A stretch of 64,000 nucleotides of DNA from Granulosicoccus sp045110475 (GCA_045110475.1 JBGCGC010000043.1:18529-82528); one strand, 5' to 3'. Positions 35,626 to 44,447 are shown, counted from the stretch's first letter. Made by a program: numbers and translations. Notes: generated from the letters alone by a model not told the origin.

Positions 35626-35913
35626 ATGATTGATGCACGCGTTTTCGATGATATTTCCAGGTCACTGGGTAAACTTCTACCGCCGGGTGTCTCCGATCTC
35701 AAGGAGGATTTCGAGCGCAATGCAAAGGCTGCGGTGCAGAGTGCATTGGGCAATCTGGATCTGGTCAGCCGCGAAGAATTTGATGTGCAGGCTGAAGTGC
35801 TGAGAAATACCCGGCAGAAGCTCAAGGCACTGGAAGCCAGAGTGGCGGCGCTGGAACCCGCTATCGAGGCAGGTGGGCGTCCGGGCAAGGGTGAGAGGCC
35901 CGATGAAGAGTGA
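35626..35913 (+). CDS. ubiK: ubiquinone biosynthesis accessory factor UbiK
   Basis: A 95-residue protein of the UbiK/YqiC (BMFP) family. The start is typical (MIDARVFDDISRSLGKLLPPG), and the C-terminal half is a trimerising coiled coil (SREEFDVQAEVLRNTRQKLK, ALEARVAALE). UbiK helps the aerobic ubiquinone complex at the membrane (established in E. coli and Salmonella). The tail is Gly/Lys/Glu-rich. The comM-like gene follows about 280 bases downstream, a common gammaproteobacterial neighbourhood. Confidence 0.9.
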   Translation: MIDARVFDDISRSLGKLLPPGVSDLKEDFERNAKAAVQSALGNLDLVSREEFDVQAEVLRNTRQKLKALEARVAALEPAIEAGGRPGKGERPDEE

Positions 35914-36196
35914 GATTCGAGGTATCAATCGGCCCTGTTTCTCTTGCTGCAGCTTCAGCCCGATACCAGAACCATCGACCTGACGAGTAGCTACTGACGT
36001 AGATCACAGGAATGGTTCCGTCATCGTGCAGGGATGTGCGGACAAACCCTACTGGAAACAGGAGGCTTTTCAGTCGTGCACTACGCTTCTTGCGTACTGT
36101 AAATAAAAACAGTCTTTGTGGGTGATGTTTATTTGGCCGAGACCAAAGTCGGACATAATCATCGCTTCAGGCTTGGCCGGGGACAGGAGGTTCCGT

Positions 36197-37738
36197 ATGG
36201 CGTTTGCAACCGTGTTGTCGTGCACCTTGTCGGGTGTGAGTGCACTACCTGTCGTGGTTGAAGTGCATACATCAGGCGGTTTGCCGGGTATGTCGCTTGT
36301 CGGCTTGCCGCAGTCAACAGTACGCGAAAGTAAAGATCGCGTGCGTGCAGCCATCGAGAACAACAATTTCAAATGGCCACAACAAAAAATCATAGTCAAT
36401 CTTGCTCCTGCTGATTTGCCCAAGCACGGTGGCAGGTTCGATCTGCCTATCGCCCTTGGTATCTTGCTGGCGACGGATCAGCTACCAACCGGCAGTCTTG
36501 AAAAACTCGTTGTCCTGGGTGAGCTGGGCCTTGATGGTGAGGTACGTTCGGTTAGTGGTGTGCTGCCTACCTCGTATGCGTATTCGGCGACTCAACAGGC
36601 GTTGCTAATACCGCGGGCTAACGCTGCAGAGGCCTTGCGCAGCAAAGATACCTGTGTGCACGCAGCGTCCTGTTTATCAACAATATGTGAACACCTGAAG
36701 GTTCGTTCGCGACAACCACTGCACCGCCTGTGCATGGACGACGTTGATATGCAAACTGAAGGGGAAGATGCGTCGGGCTGTTCAGGTCAGCGTTGCGATA
36801 TGCGTGACGTCTTTGGACAACACAAGGCTCGGCGTGCTTTGGAGATTGCCGCTGCAGGCTCGCACAACCTGCTCATGGTTGGACCACCAGGTACTGGTAA
36901 GTCCATGCTGGCCAGCCGGCTTGCCAGTATTCAACCAGACATGAGTGAGGCGGAAAGCATGCAGGCGGCATCCATTGCATCGATTAGTCACACGGGTTTT
37001 AATGCGCGCACCTGGGGGTTAAGGCCCTTCAGATCACCGCACCATACCGCTTCTGGTGTTGCGCTTGTCGGCGGTGGATCCAATCCGATGCCAGGTGAGA
37101 TATCGCTTGCGCACAACGGGGTTCTCTTTCTGGATGAGTTGCCGGAGTTTTCCCGGGTTGTACTTGATGTGCTCAGAGAGCCTATGGAAACTGGCGAGAT
37201 CACGGTGTCAAGGGCTGCAAGGCAGGCGACGTTTCCCTCGCGCTTTCAGCTTGTAGCGGCCATGAACCCTTGCCCGTGTGGCTATCACGATGACTCGAAG
37301 ACAGCCTGTCGTTGCGCAGCGGAACAAATTCTGCGCTATCAATCCAGAGTGTCGGGTCCGTTTCTGGATCGTATTGATCTTCATCTGCAACTGCAACGGG
37401 AAACTCACAGTGATGGTGCCCTGCAAAGCACGCACAACAATGAGGACAGTCAATCCATCCGCACACGAGTGGTCGAGTCGCGTGAACGCCAGCTAGCCAG
37501 GCAGGGCAATGTGAACGCACATCTGGATGCTGCAGCGCTTAGACAATATGCCAGGTTGAGTAACGATGCGCAGACTTTGTTTGCCAAGGCGAGCAATGCA
37601 ATGAGCTTATCTTTGCGTGCGCAACATCGACTGCTTCGTGTAGCACGAACAATTGCTGATATGGAAGGATCCTCTGCGGTATCAAAGGTGCATATTGCCG
37701 AGTGTCTGGCCTACCGGCGTGCGCCGGTGCTGCATTAG
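36197..37738 (+). CDS. comM: YifB/ComM-family Mg-chelatase-like AAA+ ATPase
   Basis: A 513-residue protein from the ATG at 36197, preceded by a strong GGAGG at 36186-36190. The N-terminal Lon-protease-like domain starts SALPVVVEVHTSGGLPGMSL and NLAPADLPKHGGRFDLPIAL. The AAA+ core has Walker A GPPGTGKSML and Walker B GVLFLDELPEFS. A zinc-like cluster, CPCGYHDDSKTACRC, lies between them and the C-terminal helical domain. ComM is a hexameric helicase for branch migration during natural transformation (established in Vibrio). No frameshift or truncation was seen. Confidence 0.92.
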   Translation: MAFATVLSCTLSGVSALPVVVEVHTSGGLPGMSLVGLPQSTVRESKDRVRAAIENNNFKWPQQKIIVNLAPADLPKHGGRFDLPIALGILLATDQLPTGSLEKLVVLGELGLDGEVRSVSGVLPTSYAYSATQQALLIPRANAAEALRSKDTCVHAASCLSTICEHLKVRSRQPLHRLCMDDVDMQTEGEDASGCSGQRCDMRDVFGQHKARRALEIAAAGSHNLLMVGPPGTGKSMLASRLASIQPDMSEAESMQAASIASISHTGFNARTWGLRPFRSPHHTASGVALVGGGSNPMPGEISLAHNGVLFLDELPEFSRVVLDVLREPMETGEITVSRAARQATFPSRFQLVAAMNPCPCGYHDDSKTACRCAAEQILRYQSRVSGPFLDRIDLHLQLQRETHSDGALQSTHNNEDSQSIRTRVVESRERQLARQGNVNAHLDAAALRQYARLSNDAQTLFAKASNAMSLSLRAQHRLLRVARTIADMEGSSAVSKVHIAECLAYRRAPVLH

Positions 37739-37795
37739 GCCAGATCTGAAGTTCGCTCAGTCGATTGGTTGCAATTGGGGTAGGGCAGTAGTTGC

Positions 37796-37823
37796 TTGAC
37801 ATGCGAGTATTCGGTCATAGATT
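37796..37823 (+). promoter_or_regulatory. candidate sigma70 promoter for the HPF-like gene
   Basis: A perfect TTGACA (37796-37801), 16 bases and TAGATT (37818-37823). It would give a ~135-base leader before the TTG start at 37966. Confidence 0.4.
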
Positions 37824-37965
37824 GTCGTCAGTTGCGGCGATCATCGACACTGTGCCTTTGTTTTCATCAGACTAGATACATGATGGTTTACGTGGATGCA
37901 TTGGGCTTCATTCGTTGCGCGTTTTCAAATTTGCCAGTCTATCGTTTCACTTTAAGGAGGTTACA

Positions 37966-38331
37966 TTGCAGATTCAGATCAGAACCGACAACAACATCAA
38001 CGTCAATGACGGCAGGGCTGTTGAGCTCAAGGAGATAGTTACCCATGCCATGCGGCATTGCAGCAACCATATCACTCGTATCGAGATGCACCTGAGCGAC
38101 ATTAACGGAGCCAAGGCAGGTGAAAATGACAAGAGTTGCGTGATGGAGGTTCGGTTGGAGCGCCGCAAGCCAATGGCTGCGACGGAAGAAGCCAATACGG
38201 TGGCAGAATCTGTAAAAGGCGCAGCGGACAAGCTTGCGCGTATGATCAAGAATACGTTAGAGCGCTCAGCTGACAAACGCCCACCGGCACCAGATATGAC
38301 AGAACCGGATGTGGATAATCCAGACTCCTAG
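37966..38331 (+). CDS. HPF/RaiA-family ribosome-associated protein
   Basis: A 121-residue protein. I place the start at TTG 37966 because AAGGAGG (37954-37960) lies five bases before it and the protein then begins on the expected beta strand (QIQIRTDNNINVN). No ATG is suitably placed. The fold pattern is that of ribosome hibernation factors: a strand, a helix (VELKEIVTHAMRHCSNHITRI), then EMHLSDINGAKAGENDKSC and MEVRLERRKPM. A second helix carries the basic face (KGAADKLARMIKNTLERS). The tail is acidic. It would bind the 30S decoding region in slow growth; whether it forms 100S dimers cannot be told. Confidence 0.8.
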   Translation: MQIQIRTDNNINVNDGRAVELKEIVTHAMRHCSNHITRIEMHLSDINGAKAGENDKSCVMEVRLERRKPMAATEEANTVAESVKGAADKLARMIKNTLERSADKRPPAPDMTEPDVDNPDS

Positions 38332-38339
38332 TCTTCGCA

Positions 38340-38371
38340 ATGCCGGGAATATTGCTTCAATATCCCGGCAT
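38340..38371. terminator. hairpin terminator between convergent genes
   Basis: ATGCCGGGAATATTG (38340-38354) pairs with CAATATCCCGGCAT (38358-38371) with one bulge, followed by attattggcttgttt. It lies between the HPF-like gene and the convergent aldolase gene. Confidence 0.6.
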
Positions 38372-38384
38372 ATTATTGGCTTGT

Positions 38385-39179
38385 TTAAAATGTCATCACT
38401 CGATCTGGATGGGCAGCAAGTACTCGCCCCAGAGCCGCAAAGTGCTTATCGGCAACCTCGGCGAGGTTTTGTTGACTCTGCTTTGCGGTGAGCTGTACAA
38501 CATCATCACTGAGTTCAACCAGTGGCAACCCGGTTTGCAGCGCCAATAGTTGCTGGCGGCAGGCACGTTCAAGGTAGTAGAGATCGTCGAAAGCCTGCGC
38601 AACAGAAGGAGCACCAACGACAACGCCGTGCGCTGCGAGAAAAGTCACATCAATTTCAGGAGAACCTTGTGCACGCTGAGCAATCCTTTCACCTTCCTCT
38701 GCATCCAGAGCAATGCCGCCAAAGGTCCGCTCGTAGGTAACACGTCCGGCAAATCGTGCAGCAGTCTGATGAGCCATCTGCAGCGTGCCGTGATCGGCTT
38801 GTAGCATGGTTAGAGCGGTGGCATAGGGCATATGGGTATGCAGTAAAGCCTTGTGCCTCGGGTTGGCCCGATGACCGGCAACATGAATGAAGCGCGCAGA
38901 GTCTTCCAGTTCGCCGTCGCCCTCCAGTATGTTCCCATCCCCGTCAATCAATAGAAGTGCCTGCGGCACAATCTCTGACCAATGGAGTCCGTATGGGTTA
39001 ATTAGATAATGCTCTTGCCCATCATCGAGGGCCACTGAGAAATGGTTGCATATGCCTTCGTGGAAACCAAAACGTTCTGCAAGCCGAAAAGCCAGTGAAA
39101 GCTGTTCTCGCGCTTGCTGCAATTGAGCCGCGGTATAATCTGCTGCAGGGCTGCCGGCATTTGTCATGGGTGAATTCAA
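38385..39179 (-). CDS. class II aldolase/adducin domain protein
   Basis: A 264-residue protein of the fuculose-aldolase/adducin family. The phosphate-binding and zinc residues are visible: NHFSVAL, YLINPYGLHWSEI, the metal pair HTHMPYATAL and the third histidine in LAAHGVVV. The lengths between motifs fit the soluble, zinc-dependent type. The substrate is not deducible; related enzymes act on phosphorylated or free sugars and hydroxy acids. The gene is divergent from the lipoprotein at 39438 and ends convergent to the HPF-like gene. Confidence 0.88.
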   Translation of the reverse strand: MNSPMTNAGSPAADYTAAQLQQAREQLSLAFRLAERFGFHEGICNHFSVALDDGQEHYLINPYGLHWSEIVPQALLLIDGDGNILEGDGELEDSARFIHVAGHRANPRHKALLHTHMPYATALTMLQADHGTLQMAHQTAARFAGRVTYERTFGGIALDAEEGERIAQRAQGSPEIDVTFLAAHGVVVGAPSVAQAFDDLYYLERACRQQLLALQTGLPLVELSDDVVQLTAKQSQQNLAEVADKHFAALGRVLAAHPDRVMTF

Positions 39180-39243
39180 GGCGGAAACCTCTATGTAAAC
39201 CGTTCAGACCGAGTGTACTATGACTCCGAATCAAACTGTTCGG

Positions 39244-39279
39244 GGAGCCTGCGCGGCCGCCCCCGGCCGCGCAGGCTCC
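39244..39279. repeat. perfect 16-bp GC-rich inverted repeat
   Basis: GGAGCCTGCGCGGCCG (39244-39259) and its exact complement CGGCCGCGCAGGCTCC (39264-39279) flank cccc. It lies in a divergent intergenic region rather than at a gene end, so it is not an ordinary terminator. The arm shares CTGCGCGG with the hairpin at 40256-40295. Confidence 0.85.
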
Positions 39280-39358
39280 TAGTGGCTGATTGACTTCTGC
39301 TGTGCAGGCACATTGTTCGTAATAGTGTATTAATACCTCAGAACGAAGTTGTTACTCT

Positions 39359-39367
39359 TGCTACAAT
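39359..39367 (+). promoter_or_regulatory. candidate extended -10 promoter for the lipoprotein
   Basis: TGcTACAAT (TG at 39359-39360, TACAAT at 39362-39367) is an extended -10 element ~70 bases before the ATG at 39438. No good -35 is visible. Confidence 0.33.
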
Positions 39368-39437
39368 ACGATGCGGTTTGGGAATAATTACCCATGCGAC
39401 GCAAACGTATAGGTTAGCTAAAAATGGAGAATGTCCA

Positions 39438-40235
39438 ATGAAATCATTGGCTGCAAAGGGATTGTGCTTGTGTGTACTGGTTTTGACCGGCTGTGGAGAT
39501 GGTGAAGACGTCCCAAGCGTGACGATAATCGGAAATCTGGACAGCGGTCTGGAAGATCTGACTGTAAACAGGGAAGGTGGAGAGGACCCAGTCATGACCA
39601 GCCCAGTCATGGTCAACGATGACGCCTTCGAACCGTTAAGGCCACTGCTGGGTACCGTCGATTTCCGGTATTCCTTTTTTTTTGAAAATAACGAGCGGGT
39701 TTTCTCGGACACGGTGATTTTTACAACGGAAAATATGCTGGTCACTGATGAGGGATTGCCCTTCCTGGGCGCTCTTGATGTCGACGGCGGAGTTACCGTT
39801 TGCGTGGCTGCACAGGAGGCAGGTTTTTCTTATGCTTGTTTAAGCGAAGATACGATTACTATCAGCGCTCCAGGCAGCCGGGATTATTTTATTTTTCCCG
39901 AGGTTGTAAGCGGTGCTGCAATCGGAAACTACATATTTTGCGTGGGCAACGGCACAGATTGTGATGATCCTTCAACTCAGGAATTAATAGAAGATCCTGA
40001 TGGTCCGGTGAACGTGATAGTTTCAGGCCTACCAGTATCAAGTGCGGTGGCAGTTGAGGGTGAAGTCAGTTCCAGATCCAGACATGCAAACGAGGATGAG
40101 TTCAAGCTGTACTACAAATCGATCTCAGCAAAGAACCCTGTGCAGGCTGATTCCGACACTGAAAAGTCTGCAGATATCCGCAATGCCACTGCTGCACTCA
40201 ATGATTTCATGCAGAATTCAGACATCGTCAGGTAG
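39438..40235 (+). CDS. hypothetical lipoprotein
   Basis: From the ATG at 39438 (GGAGAA upstream) the product is 265 residues with a lipoprotein signal (LCLCVLVLTGC). The mature start is acidic (GDGEDVPSV). A beta-rich domain follows (VDFRYSFFFENN; LGALDVDGGVTVCVAAQEAG; GNYIFCVGNGTDCDD) with four or five cysteines that could form disulfides. The C-terminus is polar and helical. I do not recognise a family. The gene lies between two strong GC-rich hairpins (39244-39279 and 40256-40295). Confidence 0.6.
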   Translation: MKSLAAKGLCLCVLVLTGCGDGEDVPSVTIIGNLDSGLEDLTVNREGGEDPVMTSPVMVNDDAFEPLRPLLGTVDFRYSFFFENNERVFSDTVIFTTENMLVTDEGLPFLGALDVDGGVTVCVAAQEAGFSYACLSEDTITISAPGSRDYFIFPEVVSGAAIGNYIFCVGNGTDCDDPSTQELIEDPDGPVNVIVSGLPVSSAVAVEGEVSSRSRHANEDEFKLYYKSISAKNPVQADSDTEKSADIRNATAALNDFMQNSDIVR

Positions 40236-40255
40236 GTGCCATTAGTGGGACCATC

Positions 40256-40295
40256 CAGAGGTCTGCGCGGTGTCGCGGAGCCGCGCAGACCTCTG
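40256..40295. repeat. 15-bp inverted repeat, possible terminator or dispersed element
   Basis: CAGAGGTCTGCGCGG (40256-40270) pairs with CCGCGCAGACCTCTG (40281-40295) across a ten-base loop. It lies between convergent genes and could terminate both, though no clear T-run follows. The arm resembles that of the hairpin at 39244-39279 (CTGCGCGG core), and both are followed by ACTTCTG. Confidence 0.75.
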
Positions 40296-40325
40296 AAAAC
40301 TTCTGTTCAGTCAGAAAATCCTCAA

Positions 40326-41429
40326 TTAAATACCCAAAACGCGATTACGCTGAATGGAGAAACCGATTTCTGCGCGTTTCAGGTAAGCCCCCATTATCCG
40401 TAGACTTTCCTGATAGCTGTCGTTGATTTTTGCCGCCAGTTCGCTATGGTCTCGCGTCTCTTCAAAGACCTCTTCTGCGGCTTCACCAAAACTATCGTAC
40501 AGTTCATCGCTGAACTCCCGAAGCTCAACGCCGTGATCATCCACCATCAATGACAGATACTCGCCATTGTTTGCTATGGCTTCTTCAGGTTGTGCTGCGT
40601 TCTCCTCCAGGCAAGCCGCTTCTATGACAATTTTTTCGTAGTTGCTGAGCTTATCCCACCATTCCTTGTTCATGCCAAATGCAAGTCCGCCCCCTGGCTC
40701 ATGCATGCCCGGAGAATAATAGTATTTGGCGGCTTCGTAAAACTTCATGAAGTAGTCGTTGTACGGGCCGACCCATTCGGTGGCATCGATGGCACCTGAT
40801 ACAAGATTTTCGTAAATCTGGCCACCTGGCAGTGATACCGGAGAAGCCCCCAGCTTTGCCATGACATCACCGCCAAGACCCGGTATTCGTATCTTGAGAC
40901 CTTTGAGGTCCTCAGCGGTGTCTATTTCCTTGTTGTACCAGCCACCCATTTGTGTGCCGGTGCCACCGCAAGTAATGGCCTTTATTCCAAAGCTGCCGGA
41001 GAGTTCGTCCCAAAGCTCTTGCCCACCCTTGAATTTTATCCAGGCATTCCACTCTGGTGTGGTCATGCCGAAAGGTACTGATGTGAAATAGGCAAATCCC
41101 GGATGTTTGCCTTTCCAATAGTAGTCAGCGCCGATATATGCCTGACTTTCACCGGCTGCAACATCATCAAAGACATCGAATGCACCGACGCGCTCACCTG
41201 CGGCGTAGTAAGTTGTGTTTATTGCTCCATCTGATAAATCAGAAATACGCTTGGCCAGGCGTTGTGCACTTAAGCCAAGCCCGGGGAAGTCTCTGGGCCA
41301 TGTGGAGACGATATTGAGTTCTGTTCGGCTTTGAGCAATTGCCGGCGCGGCCGTGATAAGCCCCGCTCCGAGGGTTGTCGTCCCAGCGACACCGAGCACG
41401 CTGTCTTTCAGGAATATACGTCTTGACAT
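40326..41429 (-). CDS. TRAP transporter solute-binding protein with Tat-type signal
   Basis: A 367-residue DctP-type periplasmic receptor. The N-terminus SRRIFLK is a twin-arginine motif, followed by a hydrophobic core and APAIAQ cleavage zone, so it is probably exported folded by Tat. The mature part has TELNIVSTWPRDFPGLGLSA and GAIDATEWVGPYNDYFMK, typical of the TakP-like branch that binds 2-oxo acids and related carboxylates (family knowledge). No DctQ or DctM membrane subunit gene is nearby, so it is an orphan receptor or works with a distant permease. An AT-rich upstream region (41430-41520) probably holds its promoter. Confidence 0.88.
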   Translation of the reverse strand: MSRRIFLKDSVLGVAGTTTLGAGLITAAPAIAQSRTELNIVSTWPRDFPGLGLSAQRLAKRISDLSDGAINTTYYAAGERVGAFDVFDDVAAGESQAYIGADYYWKGKHPGFAYFTSVPFGMTTPEWNAWIKFKGGQELWDELSGSFGIKAITCGGTGTQMGGWYNKEIDTAEDLKGLKIRIPGLGGDVMAKLGASPVSLPGGQIYENLVSGAIDATEWVGPYNDYFMKFYEAAKYYYSPGMHEPGGGLAFGMNKEWWDKLSNYEKIVIEAACLEENAAQPEEAIANNGEYLSLMVDDHGVELREFSDELYDSFGEAAEEVFEETRDHSELAAKINDSYQESLRIMGAYLKRAEIGFSIQRNRVLGI

Positions 41430-41562
41430 ATTATTCTCCTCTGATTTGAAAGGTGTTCGATTTCACAATACGCTATATTTTTAGTGAAATATAGAATGCA
41501 ATAAATTGCAGGTATCGTCTTGTTAACCCATCACGTGCGTGATCCACTGCAAACAATCCGGG

Positions 41563-43092
41563 TCAGGGAGCAACAAGCCATGTCGCCGTCATATCATCAG
41601 ACTGGCGTGACACTTCCACCCATGCACCTTCCCAGGGTTGCAGGCTGTCTGTGCCCGTCAAGGTTCGATAATCGTCAGCCTCACCGTCAAAGTGAAAGAA
41701 CGTATCGTTCATGATGTTTTCGTTTTTTGCTTGTGCAAGCGTGCACCCGTCAGCACAGATTCCAGTGTTTGTGACTACTCGCGAACGGGACAGATTTGCG
41801 GGCTGATTAATGGGTGAACCCAGCATGTTCCAAAAATTGTCTTGAGAATTTGCGAGCAAGGGTATACCGAAGCATCCGGTGCTTGATACACAACTTGCAG
41901 ATGGTTCAAGTAAGGTAGCTTGTGAGGTGACAGGCATGCGAACAATAACTTCCGGGGTGACCGATTGCACGATCCAATAGGCCTCACCCAGATTCATCGT
42001 AGTCGCAAGACCGACTTTTATATAGCGAAAACGTGAGGAGTCGCTGCGGTCCACGCCATAAACCACCCAATCCTCATCATAGGTTTCGGCCGGCAGTTCA
42101 TCGACAATGGCCTGCATGCTACTGTTGCTCCCGGGGTCTGCAGGTAGCGTTATCTGTGCCCATGTATCTTGTTTAAGTATTAGATCAGGGATCAGATTGG
42201 TGGTGTCCAACTCGCAAACTCTGACGCCTTGACCATCGAGGTTAAGGGTCTGTTTCCACAAGGCAGAGATGTATTGGTTCTGAAAATACGGGCAGGCCTC
42301 ATTGATGAATCTGGCTTCGGTTGTTTGTCCCCCATCGCCACTCTGACCATACTCCTGAGCAAATACCGGTTTGCCAGCATCAAGAAACGTGGATTCATAA
42401 GCGGTGCATTCATTACCGAAGGCGAAGCATTGTTCGTTAACGGCAAAATCAAAAAAGTCCACCAGTTCCTCGAGGTGTTCAACATCATTTTTTAGCCCAA
42501 CACTCATCCCGCGAGATTGCGCCTCCTGTGCCAGCCAGCGACTGTAGGCCAGTTGATCCTGTGCGGAAATTCGTCCTTGAGTTTCGCTGTTGCTGTAGCC
42601 GTCGACATTATCGGGCTCGACACCATCGCAGCCTTGTGTGCGAGCAAAATCCAGCCTGGCTTGCATGATGGGTTTGATGACATTTTCCAGGGCTGTTTGA
42701 TTACCGATGTCCAGCCACACTTCATCGTCAAACTGCGGCAGATTGGATTCGGAAATGAGCGAGTCGGCAGTGAACCTGGATGCGTCGGGGCGCCATGGCT
42801 CGTAAGTACCTGCGCTGAAATAACAGACAACCCGCTTGCCAAGGTCACGCAGGTCTGCAATTTTTCCACTCTCAGCCCCATCAAAGAGATCGATGTCGAA
42901 CATATCCGCTTCTATTGATACATCAAGGCCCTCACTATTCTCGATCTGCCACCACCAACTTGCACCCAAAGCCGGTTTCCATCGTGCATCGTCAGCGATG
43001 ACATTGGTGCAGCTCGTCACAACTAACAAAACAGCGGTGAATAGTTTGAACTGTGATGGTGATAACAATTGGGATTTGTGCATACAGATCAT
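41563..43092 (-). CDS. secreted GH114-type glycosidase (endo alpha-1,4-polygalactosaminidase-like)
   Basis: A 509-residue secreted protein. A signal region (FKLFTAVLLVVTSCTNVIA; ATG at 43092 or 43083) precedes a GH114 barrel at ~35-270: WKPALGASWWWQIENSEGLD, KRVVCYFSAGTYEPWRPDAS, GCDGVEPDNVDGY with the likely catalytic acidic residues, and GLKNDVEHLEELVDFFDF. SCT could also serve as a lipobox. The C-terminal ~240 residues form a separate, Cys-containing domain (CVSSTGCFGIP; CADGCTLAQ) that I do not recognise, perhaps for binding. Such enzymes cut galactosaminogalactan-type polymers (family knowledge). It is divergent from phnD. Confidence 0.8.
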   Translation of the reverse strand: MICMHKSQLLSPSQFKLFTAVLLVVTSCTNVIADDARWKPALGASWWWQIENSEGLDVSIEADMFDIDLFDGAESGKIADLRDLGKRVVCYFSAGTYEPWRPDASRFTADSLISESNLPQFDDEVWLDIGNQTALENVIKPIMQARLDFARTQGCDGVEPDNVDGYSNSETQGRISAQDQLAYSRWLAQEAQSRGMSVGLKNDVEHLEELVDFFDFAVNEQCFAFGNECTAYESTFLDAGKPVFAQEYGQSGDGGQTTEARFINEACPYFQNQYISALWKQTLNLDGQGVRVCELDTTNLIPDLILKQDTWAQITLPADPGSNSSMQAIVDELPAETYDEDWVVYGVDRSDSSRFRYIKVGLATTMNLGEAYWIVQSVTPEVIVRMPVTSQATLLEPSASCVSSTGCFGIPLLANSQDNFWNMLGSPINQPANLSRSRVVTNTGICADGCTLAQAKNENIMNDTFFHFDGEADDYRTLTGTDSLQPWEGAWVEVSRQSDDMTATWLVAP

Positions 43093-43301
43093 CCATGGGG
43101 TCGTCAGGAATCGGGCTCCGCGCTGTTGTCAGGATCTTCCAGTCATGGAGCGGTGTGCATCAAACGATGGTAGATCAGTGTGTTATCACCGGAGATTAGT
43201 ATTCGGTCATGTGCGCTGACCGGGAGCACTCATAGCGCTTTGGGATTTTTTATCCTTTTACTCTTCCCGAGCTGTTGAGTGGCTGAATTTGTCTGGCCTG
43301 A

Positions 43302-43330
43302 TTGTGCCATCCGCTCATTAGTGTCATAGT
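43302..43330 (+). promoter_or_regulatory. candidate sigma70 promoter for phnD
   Basis: TTGTGC (43302-43307), 17 bases, then CATAGT (43325-43330), ~45 bases before the ATG at 43376. Both boxes are moderate. I did not see a convincing Pho box. Confidence 0.3.
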
Positions 43331-43375
43331 CGGCCCTCTCAAATCTATCCGCCCGAAACCGAGCAGGAATCTGCC

Positions 43376-44326
43376 ATGAAAAACTACGTTGTGGCTTCAG
43401 TAGCCGCCCTGACGCTGACCTTGTCTGTTGCCGGCTATGCCGAATTTACCCTCGATTCGCGATACACCGATGCTGATGGTGATCTTATTGCTGATATTCC
43501 TGACGCCAGTGATCAGAAAGATCCGTCAACGCTTGTCTTCGCCTATACACCGGTAGAAGACCCAGCCGTCTATGCAGAGGTCTGGGGAGAGTTCCTTGAG
43601 CACATGTCAGAGCTTACCGGCAAGAAGGTTCAGTTCTTTCCTGTACAGTCCAACGCCGCGCAAATAGAGGCGATGCGCGCTGGTCGTTTGCATGTCGCAG
43701 GATTCAACACGGGTTCAAATCCACTGGCTGTCGCTTGCGCTGGTTATCGCCCGTTCACCATGATGGCCAGCGAAGACGGCTCCTACGGGTATGAGATGGA
43801 GATCATCACCTATCCCGATTCCGGTATAGAGAAGGTGGAAGACATCAAGGGCGGCAAGCTGGCATTTACTTCAGAGACCTCCAACTCGGGCTTCAAGGCA
43901 CCGTCTGCCATCCTCATGGCTGACTATCAGATGGCCGCGGGAACAGACTTCGAGCCTGTTTTTTCCGGCAAGCATGACAATTCCATTCTGGGTGTTGCCA
44001 ACAAGGACTATCCCGCAGCGGCAATTGCCAATTCAGTGCTCAGTCGTATGCTGGCACGTGATGTTGTTGCGGCTGAGCAAATCAAGTCGATCTACAAGTC
44101 GCAGACCTTTCCAACGACCAGCTATGGAACAGCACATAATCTGACGGCTGAGCTGCAAGCAAAGATTCAGGAAGCATTCTCGACATTCGAGTGGGAAGGC
44201 ACCGCATTGCTTGAGGAGTTCAGCAAGGGTGGAGAAGCTCAGTTTGTTCCTATTACCTTCAAGGAAGAGTGGGCAGTCATTCGCAAGATTGATGAAGCCA
44301 ATGGTGTCGCTTACGATTGTCAGTAG
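43376..44326 (+). CDS. phnD: phosphate/phosphite/phosphonate-binding periplasmic protein
   Basis: A 316-residue binding protein with a signal peptide (VVASVAALTLTLSVAGYA). The family features are FAYTPVEDPAVYAEVW, the helix KKVQFFPVQSNAAQIEAMRAG and the ligand-site SETSNSGFKAPSAI. The ligand is phosphorus oxyanion-like, but phosphonate, phosphite and others cannot be told apart by eye. No C-P lyase or phosphite dehydrogenase gene is in the window. The ATPase follows after a 253-base gap containing a hairpin. Confidence 0.88.
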   Translation: MKNYVVASVAALTLTLSVAGYAEFTLDSRYTDADGDLIADIPDASDQKDPSTLVFAYTPVEDPAVYAEVWGEFLEHMSELTGKKVQFFPVQSNAAQIEAMRAGRLHVAGFNTGSNPLAVACAGYRPFTMMASEDGSYGYEMEIITYPDSGIEKVEDIKGGKLAFTSETSNSGFKAPSAILMADYQMAAGTDFEPVFSGKHDNSILGVANKDYPAAAIANSVLSRMLARDVVAAEQIKSIYKSQTFPTTSYGTAHNLTAELQAKIQEAFSTFEWEGTALLEEFSKGGEAQFVPITFKEEWAVIRKIDEANGVAYDCQ

Positions 44327-44429
44327 CTCGGTTGCCAGTCGTATAGCTCTGACTTCTATGATCGATACGGCGAATGATTATTCTCGTGATCGCTTAATGC
44401 ATCGTCTCAATGCGGCTAATAGAGCCAGG

Positions 44430-44447
44430 TCCCCGCTTGCGCGGGGA
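44430..44447. repeat. REP-like hairpin between phnD and phnC
   Basis: TCCCCGC (44430-44436) and GCGGGGA (44441-44447) flank ttgc. This CCCCGC..GCGGGGATGA shape is common in dispersed bacterial REP-like elements. It could lower phnC-phnE expression relative to phnD. Confidence 0.6.

Noticed and set aside
19313..40235. The two lone lipoproteins (19313 and 39438) as paralogues
   Set aside because: Both show an acidic linker and a short IIGN-like stretch, but the rest does not align by eye, so homology is not claimed.
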